NCBI GenBank assembly: GCA_027563935.2
Contig: JANVAS020000239.1
Span: 4,836,001-4,900,000 of the forward strand
Direction of reading: 5' to 3'
From: Costus lasius
Lineage: Eukaryota; Streptophyta; Magnoliopsida; Zingiberales; Costaceae
Length of the DNA: 64,000 nucleotides
Each line of letters starts with the position of its first letter. Position 1 is the stretch's first letter. The notes beneath the pieces are model-generated. The model ran no database searches, was not told where the DNA came from, and saw nothing but the letters and a program-made list of their open reading frames with translations. The position numbers and the translations under genes were made by a program. This document shows positions 47,917-60,030 of the stretch, in pieces.

Positions 47917-49609
47917 TGGAAGTACCCCTTTCATGAGGGGGGCGAAACCCTAAAGCATGCGCATTCAAGAAATTTTCTAGGGCTTCATAAGATCGCATGT
48001 GGTATAACCATATGATCAACTTAAGTTTTACTAAGATCAAGATGTGATCTTACCATAGCCATCGCTTGGATGGTGCCTTGGAAGCAAGAGGGCGAAAGGG
48101 GCTCTCCTCCAAAGGTGGCGCACACAAGAGGATGATGGCTACTCCTTGTGTTCCTTGTGCTAGCAAGGCTTCAAGGGTCCTTGTCGAATGGAAGGGAAGA
48201 GATCTTCTCTTTGCTTGGCCGAATCCTCTCTTGTCGTCAACCTTCACAACGCAAGCCGTGAGTCGTCAAGAGCAAAGGGGCGAGAGATTAGAATCGAGAA
48301 GCATTGCATTCGAACGTGGAGACGTTCCCATTTTGGAAAACCGAAATTCGAAAAATAGCAACTACTTGATTACATGCGTTATGCGTTCACTTGAAGTGAA
48401 CCAAACGCATATCCCTTCTCCTATATGAACCATGCGCTCACACATGAGCCGGTTCAATGTATTTGGTTCAATGACCAAACCAAATCAGCCCAACCTTTTA
48501 GTCCAGATCGAATTAAACCCTAAGGTTCCAGATCTGACCATTCATCTCCTGATGCTTCTGATCTCACCGATCTAGCATCAACACTCTCGATCGAAGCTTA
48601 CCGATCTCAAGCCCTAATCAATCAAACATGATCAGACCAGATCTCACTTACAATCAGAGTTTAAATCCCTTTAAACTGAACTAAAACAATTCAGTCCACA
48701 CGATCTGACTTAAGTAAGCCATATCATCAAATTGTGCGACCCTGAGGGTTTCCTTTAAATGTCGGTAACGATAACTTACATTATCACGATCAATGAGGGG
48801 TATCTAGCAACACATCACTGTCTCCCGATATAGAGGAAACAGTCTTCCAAGACTACACCTAAACCACAGCACAAGTGTGAATCAACTCACTAGGCATACA
48901 TATTTCCTTTGCCACTGGATGTTCTTATTGGACAAGCGTGTCAAGCTTGTAGCTCCAATATGATGAGCATGATTAGATCAGATGAACATAGTCACCTGGG
49001 TATGGCCATACACTTTCTCAATCATCTCATTTAAGGGGGGGGGGCCCATTAGAACATCACACTCCTTAAACAAGGAGACGGCAATCCTGTATCTATCACT
49101 AGTGCCCTAACCTGACTCATGATCATCATCCAAGATAGTCTATAATCATTATGTTTCAAATGATATTGAACTACCTCAAAACAATGACAATCATCATTTA
49201 GAAACACAAGTGATATCAAGTCAGAGGACATTATGCCACTTGTTGCAAACAAGGATTATTCACATTGTGACAAGCAATTGAATATCCTTCTAGGGTCTGT
49301 CCAGTACATCTAATGTACCCATGAGTCTACATCTTATTCCATGCTCGAAGCATCCTATAAGATTAGAACACATATTAGTCTCAATCATATCAAGGCTGTC
49401 TCATGTTCACCAAGATATCTCGACTAAGGACATTACAGCATGTCAGCCAAGCTGAACAGCATTGAGACATTATTCAGAAGTACACATATTGCAGTAGACA
49501 ATGTAACAAACTGAATAACAACCATTGCCTTTATAAACATATGAGTTTATACATGATACTGAAAGAATCCCAAGGCCTCAAACATTAGCCTTAAGGGCAT
49601 ACCCCAACA
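47917..49609 (-). repeat. 5' LTR of E4
   Basis: 1693 bp and the partner of 38238-39928. It is followed by TSD CTCCC at 49610-49614 and Gypsy-2 gag. Confidence 0.93.
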
Positions 49610-49614
49610 CTCCC

Positions 49615-49863
49615 CCACTGGTGGTTTGGAGGCCTCCCGAGGTTTAGTGGTTGGGTTTCAACTGGTTCATCTTAGTGCTGATCAGCTAGAGGACTATGTT
49701 GTGTGTTGGTGTCACTTTTAGGCTTCTCTAACGCTCCTACCCATTGTCTCAAGTCTCTCATGTCAGCCTGAAGCTCAGTGAACATATGGACGATAGCATC
49801 CATTTGAGTGGTATGACTCTCAAGCTCTTCAGGATTCTGGTTGCTCCTAGTGCGAACCACCAT
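49615..49863 (-). pseudogene. Gypsy-2 gag, N-terminal part
   Basis: The ATG at 49861-49863 begins MVVRTRSNQNPEELESHTTQMDAIVHMFTELQADMRDLRQWVGALEKP, a coiled-coil-like Gag start. The frame meets a TAA after 63 codons. A second frame (KPREASKPPVGEGTSRQPHE) joins smoothly to the other half at 38229 once E4 is removed. This indicates a frameshift or stop close to the E4 site that is independent of the insertion. Confidence 0.78.
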
Positions 49864-50354
49864 GGTATACGTTGGTGAAGGCTAACACAAATCACAGCGT
49901 AGAACAAAGGAAACCAGGCAATGTAACAAGTAGTAAGGCAGATAAAAGTGACATAAGCAAGTAGTGTAAGTAAACTGGTAAGTAACAGTAAACTGTTAAC
50001 CCGGTAGACTGCAGTAATGATACTGAAATTCAGCTTTGCGCTGGGAATTCCAATACAGCAAGGTTTGTCTTAGGTTTGAAGTGTCCGGGTGATAATCCAC
50101 AATTTATAAGCCGATACAAATCCAGCAGTACGATACAACCCAGAAGTAGGAAATCAGGTGAAATACGTAGCAAATGAAAATCCACGGCAACACTTCAGAA
50201 ATCAAAACTCAATAGCAGACACAGCAACAGAAAACCGAAAGCAAACTCCTTAAGTGCAGCAAATTTCAGAAGGCTCGGAGATAGATCATAGCAACAAAAA
50301 TTCTCTCATGCCTAAATAAGATTAAGAACAATCAACATAGAGCACCTAAGGGTT
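49864..50354 (-). other. Gypsy-2 leader
   Basis: About 490 bp of A-rich, non-coding sequence between primer-binding site and gag. No motif stands out. Confidence 0.7.
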
Positions 50355-50367
50355 GCTCTGATACCAC
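50355..50367 (-). other. Primer-binding site of Gypsy-2
   Basis: The minus strand reads GTGGTATCAGAGC right after the LTR end: complementary to initiator tRNA-Met, common to copia and several gypsy lineages. Confidence 0.87.
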
Positions 50368-51412
50368 TGATGAAGGATTAAAATCCTACCCCAAGAATCA
50401 CCCTAGGTATGTAGCTCTAAAACACACGGTAAGTGCAGGATTGAAGGTGATGGAAGGAAAACACCTTAGGGCCCCTTAAGGGAAGGGGCCGAACTCCTCT
50501 TGAGTCTTCTAGGCGGGAAACTTCAGTTGCAGATTCTCACAGGTTGGGAATGAAGATCTGATGTAGTTCAACTCCAGTCCAAATGCTAATGCGTTAGAGA
50601 CGTCAACATCGGCAATGGAACAGTATTCGATCCCGGTACGGAACAGTAATCGTAGTTGGTAATTGTGGAAGGAAAATGATCGGCAATGAAGTGTGGAAAC
50701 ATTGGACAGATTGGTAACCAGAGGGGAGCAAGCTCGACCCACAAAGGAGCAAACTCAACTCTCACAAGCACAAACATAGATTTCATATTCAAAGGTATTC
50801 AATTCATTGTGCAAAGTGAACAATGCTAGCTTAAAACCCTCCCTCCCACGTATATTTTGAAACGACCCTTGGCATTCTTCATTTGTGGCAACTTCTCGGT
50901 TGGTTGTTCTGATAGGTTGCTATGGTCGGTTCTTATGCTTAGTTGGAAGTGGATATCCTGCACAAGCTATCTTCAATCTATCATTGATGGCTGATTTGGT
51001 CTTGGATTGAATGCTGGACATGAACTCGAGTTAACTTTGGGCTGGTGTGTTGAATTTGGTGCTTGAGCTGAGTCTGATCCTGAGCCAATTTGTCTTTGAC
51101 ATTGGTACCTCAAATTGACTTTTCTCCATGGGCAGACTTGGGCTGAACTTTAATTATGCCAAGGTCACTTCAGGATTGGGAGGTTATGTGCAGCATGTGC
51201 AATACAGGTGTGCATAAACCTAGGCTATGACAACCTATTACAACCACTACAAAATAAAATAAAGTCTTTGAAATAAACCTAGGCTAGTCCTAACTACAAC
51301 CAAATATCAAGTGCTAAAAATAGAAATAGAGTTTTGTTACATATTTAAATGTATCAAAATAATAAACTTCTAATAAGTTCACAAAATATCAAGGTGTCAT
51401 GCGTTCATCCCA
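50368..51412 (-). repeat. 5' LTR of Gypsy-2
   Basis: 1045 bp, TGATGAAGG to TCCCA on the + strand. Contains 54 bp (about 51098-51151) missing from the other LTR. Also carries AGGGCCCCTTAAGGG near 50468. Confidence 0.85.
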
Positions 51413-51839
51413 TAGCGGATGGGACTCTTCTTGATCCTTGTTGACCTTCTCGGTGGTATCCCCACATCACTTTTGACATCAACGGTGGACCCCGCTGGGT
51501 TCACCAGGCAGTGACGCGCGCGCTGAATTACGTCATTCGGCAAGATCATGGGTGAACCCCGTGGGGTTCACCTGGCCGTGAAGTCCAGAAAAGGCTCCGA
51601 TTGAGCCCAAATTTAACTGGCAGCTTCGTCTTCTCATAAGGAATCACCCCTATACTCTTAGATTCTTCAAAAAGACTTCAGAATTGGGTGATTTTACCTG
51701 AAATTCAATAAGACAGAGGAAAAGTAAAGATTTTAAAGTTTTTAACTAAATAAGCCTTAAAGGAGTGTAGAAACATTAAAATAGGCATAAATTCATCATG
51801 GAAAGATAATAAAAATCACTACTAAAATATAAGGCATCA
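51413..51839 (-). repeat. Gypsy-3 3' LTR, right part
   Basis: Continues the LTR broken at 36044. It carries another perfect GTGAACCCCGTGGGGTTCAC at 51552-51571 and a variant near 51484-51505, matching the left part. It ends GGCATCA at 51839, next to a polypurine tract, which sets the minus orientation. Confidence 0.75.
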
Positions 51840-51840
51840 A

Positions 51841-51854
51841 ATACTCCTCGACTT
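51841..51854 (-). other. Polypurine tract of Gypsy-3
   Basis: The minus strand reads AAGTCGAGGAGTAT at the LTR edge, preceded by GCTTGAGGACAAGCAAAGATTT, the usual arrangement before the 3' LTR of Athila/Tat-type elements. Confidence 0.72.
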
Positions 51855-53280
51855 AAATCTTTGCTTGTCCTCAAGCAATAAAATAAGTTGAAATACATGC
51901 TTGATATAAGAATAATCTTTTGTGTTGAAGTTCGCACCCAAGTTCAGAAAAATACTCTTTAGCAATCCAAGATATAATCAAAAGAAATCAACTAAAAGGA
52001 GTGTCTTAAGCATTCACCTGTTTGGTCCCACAGTTTTTAGATGTCAACCAATTCAGAAAGCAGAAAACATGATATTCAATCAAGTATCCACAATACTCAT
52101 TCCATTCTTATCCTTCTAATTCATAATGTTGGGGTTAACTCAAATGTTTTATTCAGGATACAAAACACTAATCATTGCATTAGACTTCAACTCATATCCT
52201 TAGGTATCATTGCCAATTTTTTGCAATACCAAGTAGAGGAGTCTTTTTATTGAATTTCAATTCACATTTCTTAGATTTCAACTGATATCCTTCGGTAGCA
52301 CTGCCAATTTTTCGCAGTGCCAAGTAGAGGAATCTAAGTGTCATTTTTTTATGATAATAGAAATCAACATATCCTGGCTTTTAACAAATGCAGTGTTTCC
52401 CCAATAATAGAAAGGAATTTAAAGTTTGAAAAGAGAATATGTATCCATATATGTATCGAATGTAAATTGCAAACCAAAATCAATTGAAGAAACATGAAAA
52501 TGCTTGACCCACTAAATGAACATCCTAAAATCAATCCAATTAGAAAATTTCTAAATCATAGAATATATGGACATGACTATTGAGTAGATTTCCAACAAGT
52601 ACTACTACATTCAACATGTCTTGATAAATTCCAACAAATCATGCATTTAACTTTAAGAGTTTTGCAAGGCTCTCATCAGACAAGACTATAATGACAAGTC
52701 AATAAAATTTTCCATCACAAAAATTAGCAATATATTTCTTCAAAACAACTACACGCAAGCTTATGAATTCACACATCATTTAACATGAAAAGCATAATGT
52801 CAAAGTGGAAAGGAAGTGGTTCAAAAATATATCTCATACATTGCAGAGTGTGGGGCCTGTAGATGTGGACCAGGCCCATGAATAGTGGCATATATGATAC
52901 AATGCCAATATCAAAATATCCATCATAGAGTAGCACAACAAATCCATAAAGTGAAGCAGAAAGTCACGACAACTACAACCAAACAACCAAGAAGAAGCTG
53001 GAGTCAAGACAGCTCACCCGTTCTAAAACGTTGCATATTCCTCTATGCAACGTCGTATACGTGAGAGGAGAAGGTGGCAATATCGGGTTTGGATGGAGCT
53101 AGCGCCTCCTGTGCGAATAGCGCATCTGGATCACAAGAATAAAACTCTATCAGTGTATATCAATATCAAAATCTCCTAATGTTGGACTAGATAAGCAAGA
53201 GAGTGAACTATTCAACGATGGTAAACTAAAAATTGAATGACAAACAAAGCAACTAAAAGAAAATGAAAACAACGAGAAAA
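51855..53280 (-). other. Gypsy-3 3' non-coding region
   Basis: About 1.4 kb, AT-rich, between pol and the polypurine tract. No env-like or other coding region is supported. It contains a duplicated stem-loop unit at 52185-52242 and 52277-52334. Confidence 0.72.
52185..52334. repeat. Duplicated stem-loop unit in the Gypsy-3 tail
   Basis: Two copies of about 58 bp starting TTCAACT.ATATCCTT and ending CCAAGTAGAGGA.TC, separated by about 34 bp. Each holds a stem-loop: ATTGC/GCAAT in the first copy, ACTGC/GCAGT in the second, around an AATTTTT loop. The stem difference is a paired T-A to C-G change. Confidence 0.75.
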
Positions 53281-53298
53281 CTTGGGTTGCCTCCCAAG
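53281..53298 (-). other. Hairpin after the Gypsy-3 pol stop
   Basis: On the minus strand this is the same CTTGGGAGGCAACCCAAG as in Gypsy-1, 38 bases past the pol stop codon. Confidence 0.7.
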
Positions 53299-53336
53299 AG
53301 CGCTAGTTTAAGGTCTATAGCTCGACCGTAGAGTCA

Positions 53337-54750
53337 TCAAGTTATTGCATCGGTAGGGTCGAAAAGGACAAGAACTTCTCCTTGCTTAACCCGTTCATCT
53401 TCAAAATATTGTTTAAGGCGGTGCCCATTGACCACAAAACTTCCAGTGTGCTCAACCCATATCGTGATTGTGCCATAAGGCTGAATGTGTTGTACTATCA
53501 ACGGTCCAGACCATCTCATGCGGAGCTTCCCTGGGAAGAGGCGAAGTCGAGAATTGAAGAGCAGCACTTTGTCTCCTTCGTGAAACTCCTTCTTTAGTAT
53601 GCATTTGTCATGCCAATGCTTGGTACGAGCTTTGTAAATCTTGGCATTTTCATAAGCGTAGAGGCGCATCTCATCCAGTTCATCTACTTGCAGGCTTCTC
53701 CTTTCACCGGCACTTTTAAAGTCATAGTTGATTTACTTGATAGCCCAGTGCACCCTGTGCTCAAGTTCAACAGGTGAGTGGCACGATTTTCCATAAGTAA
53801 GTTAGAAAGGAGACATACCTAAGGGTGTCTTAAATGCAGTCCTGTAAGCCCATAGAGCATCGGGTAACTTTAATGCCCAATCCTTCCGTGATCGAGATAC
53901 AGTCTTTTCCAATATCTGCTTCATTTCCCTGTTGGAGACTTCTACCTGACCACTCGTCTGAGGGTGGTACGGCGTGGCAATCCAGTGCTTTACCCCATAC
54001 TTCTTCAATAATGCTCCAAACCTTTGCTCAATGAAGTGGTACCCTCTGTCACTTATTAGTATGCGCGGGAGTCCAAACCGAGGGAAGATTACTCGCTTCA
54101 TGAACTTCATGACCACCCTGGAGTCATTGCTGGCTTCGGCAGATGCCTCAACCCACTTCGACACATAGTCAACGGCAACAATGATGTACCGCTTGCCGCA
54201 TGAGGATGGGAAAGGTCCCATAAAATCTATACCCCATACATCGAAATTTTCCACTTCTAACATGTCATTCAGAGGCAACTCGTTCATTCTTGAAATATTC
54301 CCGGTTCGTTGGCAGCTGTCACAAGTTGAAACAAATTATTTTGCATCATTGAAACAGAGAGGGCCAATATAAAACTGACTGTAGGATTTTGAATGCCGTT
54401 TTCGAAGCCGCGGTGTGTCCTCCATAGGGCGATGCATGGCAAAGAGTCAGCACATCATGCATCTCCCCATTTGGTACACACCGTCTATACATCCCGTCAG
54501 CGCATCTCCGGTACAAGTACGGCTCATCCCAATAATATGACTTCACATCATGCAGGAACTTCTTCTTCTTCTGAAAGGAAAGATCAGGGGGAAATATGTT
54601 AGAAACTATATAATTAACAAAATCTGCATAAGGCACTTGTTGTTCAGGCAGAGCGTATAAGTGTTCTTCAGGGAACGTGTTAATAATTTCTAACTCGTGG
54701 TCAGTCCTTGCATCAACATTTCGTTCCAGCCTAGAGAGGTGGTCGGCTAC
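53337..54750 (-). pseudogene. Gypsy-3 pol: end of RNase H and integrase
   Basis: Starts at VADHLSRLERN, where E5 cut it. Then zinc-motif sequence (LCHASPYGGHT ... CDSCQ), the integrase core ([40 protein letters not shown], with D, D and E present) and the C-terminal block KVLLFNSRLRLFPGKLRMRWSGP, ending at 53337. Same lineage as Gypsy-1 but a distinct family. Breaks: a frameshift near 54346 (YWPSLF, then stop) and two TAA codons at 53802-53804 and 53733-53735, both at positions where CAA (Gln) is expected. Confidence 0.9.
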
Positions 54751-56422
54751 TGTTGGGGTATGCCCTTAAGGCTAATGTTTGAGGCCTAAGGATTGTATCA
54801 GTATCATGTAATAAACTCTTGTGTTTATAAAGGCATGGTTATTATTCAGTTTGTTACCTTGTCTGCTGTAATAAGTGTACTTCTGAATAATGTCTCAAAG
54901 CTGTTCAGATGGGCTGACATGCTATTATGTCCTTAGTCGATGTATCTTGGTGAACATGAGACAGCCTTGATATGGTTAAGACTAATATGTGTTCTAATCT
55001 TATAGGATGCTTCGAGCATGGAATAAGATGTAGACTCATGGGTACATTGGATGTACCGGACAGACCCTACTAGGATATTCAGTTGCTTGTCACAATGTGA
55101 ATAATCCTTGATTGTAACAAGTGGCACATTTCCTCTGACTTGAGATCACTTGTGTTTTCTAAATGATGATTGTCATTGTTTTGAGGTAGTTCAATATCAT
55201 TTGAAACATAATGATTATAGACTATCTTGGATGATGAGCTTGAGTCATGTTAGGGCACTAGTGATAGACATAGGATTGCCGTCTCCTTGTTTAAGGAGTG
55301 CGATGTTCTAAAGGGCCCCCTGGATGAGATGATTGAGAAAGTGTATGGCCATACCCGGGTGACTGTGATCATCTGATCTAATCATGCTCATCATATTGGA
55401 ATTACAAGCTTGACACACTTGTCCAATAAGAACATCCAGTGGCAAAGGAAATATGTATGCTTAGTGAAGTTGATTCACGCTTGTGCTGTATTTTGGGTGT
55501 AGTCTAGGAAGACTCTTTCCTTTATATCGGGAGACAGTGATGTGTTGCTAGAAACCCCTCACTGATCGTGATGACGTGAGTTATCGTTACCGACATTTAA
55601 AGGAAACCCTCAGGGTCGCACAATTTGATGATATGGCTTACTTAAGTCAGATCGTGTGGACTGAATTGTTTAAGTTCAGTTTAAAGGGATTTGATCTCTG
55701 ATTGTAAGTGAGATCTGGTCTGATCATGTTTGATTGATTAGGGCTTGAGATCGGTAAGCTTCGATCGAGAGAATAGATGCTAGATCGGTGAGATCAGAAG
55801 CATCAAGAGATCAACGGTTAGATCTGGAGCCTTAGGGTTTATTTGAGATCTAGACTTGATTGCTTGGCTTGATTGGTTCTTAAACCGAACCAAATTGAAC
55901 CAGCACATGAAATGAGCGCATGGTTCAAGGCGTGGCGACATGTTCACTTGGCGTGAACATTGGAGCGATGAGTGGTTGCTATTTTTAGTAACCATGATCT
56001 CCACTTGGAGATGGCTCACGTTCGAATAGAGGGTTCTCTATTCTCGTCACTCAAACTCATTCCTCTCGACACTCTTTGGTGTGCGGCGACAACTTGAAGC
56101 ATAGAGGAAGATTCGGCCAAGAGAGATCGACATCTCCATCCCTTTCCTTTCGATCAAAGACATCTTGGTCGATCCTTGCTAGCACAAGGGACGACAAGAA
56201 GCAAGCCGTCGCTCATCTTGTGTGTGACGATTTGGAGGAGACCTTCGTTGTTCTCTTGCTTCCAAGGCGCCATCTTGAAATGGCTATGGTATGAATCGCA
56301 TCTTCTCTATTCATGTTTCGAAAGTTGATCATATAATGCATGCTCTTCGACCCTTGAATCCGCTGCCTATCATGTTGCGCCACTTTAGGGTTTCGCACCC
56401 CTCATGAAAGGGGTTCCCTACA
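54751..56422 (+). repeat. 5' LTR of E5
   Basis: 1672 bp, TGTTGGGG to CCCTACA. It has only a short C-tract (GGGCCCCC near 55314). The U5 hairpin is ACCCCTCATGAAAGGGGT at about 56395-56413, with the closing pair A-T where E1 has T-A. Confidence 0.92.
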
Positions 56423-56793
56423 ATTGGTATCAGAGCAGGTTACATGCGTAATTATATGATTGCTTTGATTTTGTGTTCCATGAATGTTTAGATCTATATC
56501 ATGCGTAATTTTATCATGTTAATATGTTTCATGTAGAAACCTATTTTATGTTTCATTTGCGCATGTATGTTGGCATGTTGGCGCATCTTTGTTTTCTCAA
56601 AAATGGATCACATGCGCGACTAACATTAGATCTAAGGCCCTGCTGTAAACCCTTAGACGGGTTATTAGGGTTGAAATCATCCCCTAGGTTAGATCCAACA
56701 GTCTGATCAGACTATCTGATAGCCTTGATGGGTCGACCAGATAGCATCTGTGCGCAAGCATCAGATGGCTATAGGTCGACTGCAGACAGGCGT
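56423..56793 (+). other. E5 primer-binding site and truncated leader
   Basis: ATTGGTATCAGAGC at 56423-56436 is the initiator tRNA-Met site. The leader follows the E1 leader (ACCCTTAGACGGGTTATTAGG, GTCGACTGCAGACAGGCGT) until it is cut at 56793. GGCGT (56789-56793) is the expected left TSD of Gypsy-4. Confidence 0.88.
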
Positions 56794-58232
56794 TGTAAGA
56801 TCCAAGGATCTTAAGTCCTGGTAAGCATTATTTGGATTTAAATAAAATTATTGGATGCTAATCAACTGGCTTATTGATTGTTAATTTGTAATTATTTGAT
56901 TTGAGTTTATTTGGTTGTTAATTTATTGTAAATTAATTAGAGATTATTGGTTGTTCATAATAAATTAATTAGGATTTATGGGTTGTAAATTGTAAGTTAA
57001 TTAATTACAGTTTGTTGGTTAATTAATTAGACCTTATTGGTTAATTAATTAGACCTTATTGGTTAATTAAATCCTTATTGGATATTAATTAAATCCTTAT
57101 TGGATTTCGGTTAAGTGATTGGTTATTTGTAAGTTAATTAAATTAATTGGTTAACTAGGGGTTATTGGGTTTGAAAATTCGAAATTATGAATTATATGGG
57201 TTAAACCCTATTGGAATTAATTGGTTAATGGGTTTAAAATTTAAAAACCCAAAGTTTAAGTGGTAATGTCGACTAGGGTGAGATTATTGGCGATTTTTGG
57301 AGTCTTGAGAAAAATTAGGGTGGCGGCTTGAAGAAGTGGCGATTATTGAAGAGTTTTGAGGCGATTTTTCTCCATCTTCTTCCCTTGGCGAATTTCCCTT
57401 GAGGTGAAACTTTCTTGGCGATTTCTTGGAGATCCTTTGGGTGACTTCAAAGGCTTTGGATGATTTTTTTTGTTGGGGAGATTTTAACCTAAGTTTCAAG
57501 GTGAGTGGGTTGTCTTAATTGATTCCTAACAATTGGGTTGTGTTATTGATGCATGAGATTGATTAGAGATTTGCAATGTTAAAAACCGAAAATTCAAGAC
57601 TTCTTCTTGTGATAACCGAAAGTTATAATGGTATAATTGTCATGGAAACCGAATATTTATATATCCTTATTATTCATGAAACCGAATTTAAGATCTTCTT
57701 GTAATTTCATGAAAACCGAAATTTTGTAAAAGGTATGTATCTCATGAAAACCGAAAATTGTGGCATGAAATTTAAGGTATTTTTATAGGGATTTTTGGTA
57801 GCTTTAGATCATTGAATTTTGAGCATGAAATTCTTGTTAACTAGGTATTTTATAGGGAATTTTGGTAACATTAGATCGATGATTTTAATATCATGTATGA
57901 AAACCGAAACCTTTATAATTGTAGTTAAACCGAAATTTTTATAGTTGTAGTTAACATGTTTACATGTGGTAATTTGTGGTAATTTGTAAAGTGATTTATA
58001 AGAATACATGTTTTACAATTTATGTTGATTTTATGGATGCTTTATAAATGCTGTTAACGCTACCTTGGTTATTTCTTTATGTGTGTAACATATTATACGT
58101 TTATGGTCATGTATTTTGTTTGAGAAAATTTGGGTGATAACATAGCAAAATTTGATTAAACTAATCAGCATGAAATTTAAGGACTACACTATATTCGGTG
58201 ATATTCGAATATAAAATATTATGTGTTATGTT

Positions 58233-58344
58233 ATGTGAATTTTGAACAATATGTGTGATCATGTGAATTTTGAACAATATGTGTGATCATGTGAATTTTG
58301 AACAATATGTGTGATCTTGTGAATTTTGAACAATATGTGTGATC
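58233..58344. repeat. 28-bp tandem repeat in the Gypsy-4 LTR
   Basis: Four consecutive 28-bp units (starting 58233, 58261, 58289 and 58317) of ATGTGAATTTTGAACAATAT plus GTGTGATC, followed by decayed partial units to about 58400. The first three units are identical; the fourth differs at its first base. Confidence 0.93.
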
Positions 58345-58682
58345 ATGTGAATTTTGAAAATTATGGGTTATGTGAATTTGGAAAATTATGTGATTATGTG
58401 ATGGTTAGGACTAAGGCTAGGTGTAACTATGAACTCAAGGGGATAGTCCTTATGTGTTATGTTAAGGGTTTGAATTTCAGCCCTGTATTGTGATATGTGA
58501 GGAGGTTGATGTTCAGCCTGCCTATTATGATTATTGTGATGGGGGTTGATGTTCAGCCTGCCCGATATGATTTTTGTGATGACTATCCTAGAGTCTAGTT
58601 GACACTTAGGAGTCCACCTTTGTGAAATATGAAATAAGATATGTCTGTTGTCCAGTAGGAACCTTTTGGGAGAACGGGTTTT

Positions 58683-58990
58683 GACGCAAAGTGCCATGTC
58701 TTGGTCGGACAGGGGCCACCTCTTGATGTCATTACTCTTTTATGTTATGGGGTGATATAAGACGCAAAGTGCCATGTCTTGATCAGACAGGGGCCACCTC
58801 TTGATGTCATCACTCTCATTTTGTGATGTTGGGTGTCGTAGAGCAAAGTGCCACGTCATGACCTGACGGGGGCCACCTCTTGAATCTACACACAATCCAT
58901 CGATGTGTTATGGGGTGATAGAGCAAAGTGCCACGTCGTGACCTGGCGGGGGCCACCTCTTGATTCTACTCACTATCCATGTTTATGTGT
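58683..58990. repeat. About 79-bp tandem repeat in the Gypsy-4 LTR
   Basis: Four units starting at 58683, 58761, 58841 and 58921, each with GCAAAGTGCCA.GTC and GGGGCCACCTCTTGA. Units 1-2 and 3-4 form pairs that are more alike, suggesting stepwise duplication. Confidence 0.9.
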
Positions 58991-59905
58991 TGCACGAGAT
59001 TTTGCAGCTCCCAGTGCTTTGGCCAAGCCGGGTTAGACCATATTGGTCACTACTGATTATGCTGGACAACTAGGTTAATTAAGTATGGTGTGTTTAGTTG
59101 GTTTAGAATATATGTGTTTAATTGGTTTAGAGTAAAACTCTAGAACCTGAGTTTGTGAACATGAGTTTGTTATATGCTAGTGTGTATATCTGACTGCCTA
59201 TATGACTTCTGTTTCTTTATTTTGTTATATGTTGACATAATGTTCCTGTTAAAGATTTTTAAAATAATCTGCCTATATTTTTGAATGTATGTTCTGGATG
59301 GTCGATTTAGACTATCCACTCACTGGGCTGTGTAGCTCACCCCTCACTATTTTCAGGCATAGAGCAGGGGCGCATTTCTTGAGTGCATTGGCGTGGATCA
59401 TTATGCTGTTTGCTGTTTGCTGTTTTAAGAATTTTTGTGCTTAATTCTTGGGGCCGGTTGTGGCCTTAACGTGAATTATATGAGCTATGTGAATCATGAG
59501 ACTATGTGAACTATGTGAATTGTGTTGCCGGTTATGGCAGTCTTATGAGTTTGATTTTTGTGTCACCGCGGGCTTCAGCCTGGTTTCGGTGTTTGATATG
59601 AGTTTATAAAATCGACTTTGTGGCTTTGCTTTGAATTTCGAATCGAATTGTATTTATGCCATCGGATTTGATATAACTGTTGCCTTGCATATGTCTAGTG
59701 CAAGGATTGCGTGGTGGCAGGTACCTTTATGTGATTTATGAGATTTGTGTTTTGTAAATTTGTATGTATGGATTTATGGAAATTTTCAGATCGTGTTTTC
59801 TTGAACTCGGTTTTACCTAGCATATGATCGATCTTATATGAAACATCCTGTTTCTTTTATGAAATGTGCCATTTGTTTGGGGTTAAGAATGTGGGATGTT
59901 ACAGA

Positions 59906-59918
59906 ATGGTATCAGAGG
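59906..59918 (+). other. Primer-binding site of Gypsy-4
   Basis: ATGGTATCAGAGG two bases after the LTR end: initiator tRNA-Met type. About 110 bp of leader separate it from gag. Confidence 0.88.
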
Positions 59919-60030
59919 AGTTGGCTAGCTAAAAACTTAGTTTGGGGGAAAACATGTTTGTGTATTGCTAGACACCTGTTAGGTTTATGATTGTTTTCCT
60001 GACTATGATATGTGTGTGTAGGCATTTAAG

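Larger units (their letters stand above)
38238..49609 (-). mobile_element. Copia element E4 (minus strand), inserted in Gypsy-2 gag
   Basis: Main copia family. LTRs 38238-39928 (1691 bp) and 47917-49609 (1693 bp) differ by about 15 substitutions. TSD CTCCC is at 38230-38234 and 49610-49614, but three extra bases (TAT, 38235-38237) separate the left TSD from the LTR. A solo LTR (39931-43327) sits at the LTR/polypurine junction. The internal region has lost about 1.15 kb, covering the start of gag and part of the leader. Not autonomous. Confidence 0.93.
36045..51412 (-). mobile_element. Gypsy-2: compact gag-only LTR element, split by E4
   Basis: LTRs 36045-37035 (991 bp) and 50368-51412 (1045 bp) bracket a primer-binding site, leader, gag and the first part of a protease. 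With E4 removed the element is only about 4 kb. There is no RT, RNase H or integrase. LTR divergence is about 5-6 percent by eye plus a 54-bp indel, so it is much older than the copia insertions. I find no 5-bp TSD (left flank CCTTT, right flank TAGCG) and no polypurine tract before the 3' LTR. It resembles non-autonomous TR-GAG elements; an LTR-internal deletion or rearrangement is the alternative. Confidence 0.75.
54751..56793 (+). mobile_element. Copia element E5, 5' part only, inserted in Gypsy-3
   Basis: Main copia family. The 5' LTR, primer-binding site and first 357 bp of leader are visible, then Gypsy-4 interrupts the leader at 56794. The left flank is GCTAC (54746-54750). The matching TSD, gag-pol and 3' LTR would lie beyond the right edge. 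Confidence 0.9.
56794..59903 (+). repeat. 5' LTR of Gypsy-4
   Basis: 3110 bp, TGTAAGATCC to GGATGTTACA. It starts with an inverted repeat (TAAGATCC/GGATCTTA, 56796-56813). The AT-rich 56830-57250 stretch repeats GGTTAATTAATTAG. Many ACCGAAA motifs occur at 57580-57950. Two tandem arrays follow (listed separately). No coding region. Confidence 0.88.

Noticed and set aside
36040..51417. A TSD for Gypsy-2
   Set aside because: Flanks CCTTT and TAGCG do not match at any small shift, so I report the TSD as absent rather than forcing a match.
51922..52253. An env-like third frame in the Gypsy-3 tail
   Set aside because: Only short frames on the strand opposite to the element, with no transmembrane or signal sequence pattern.
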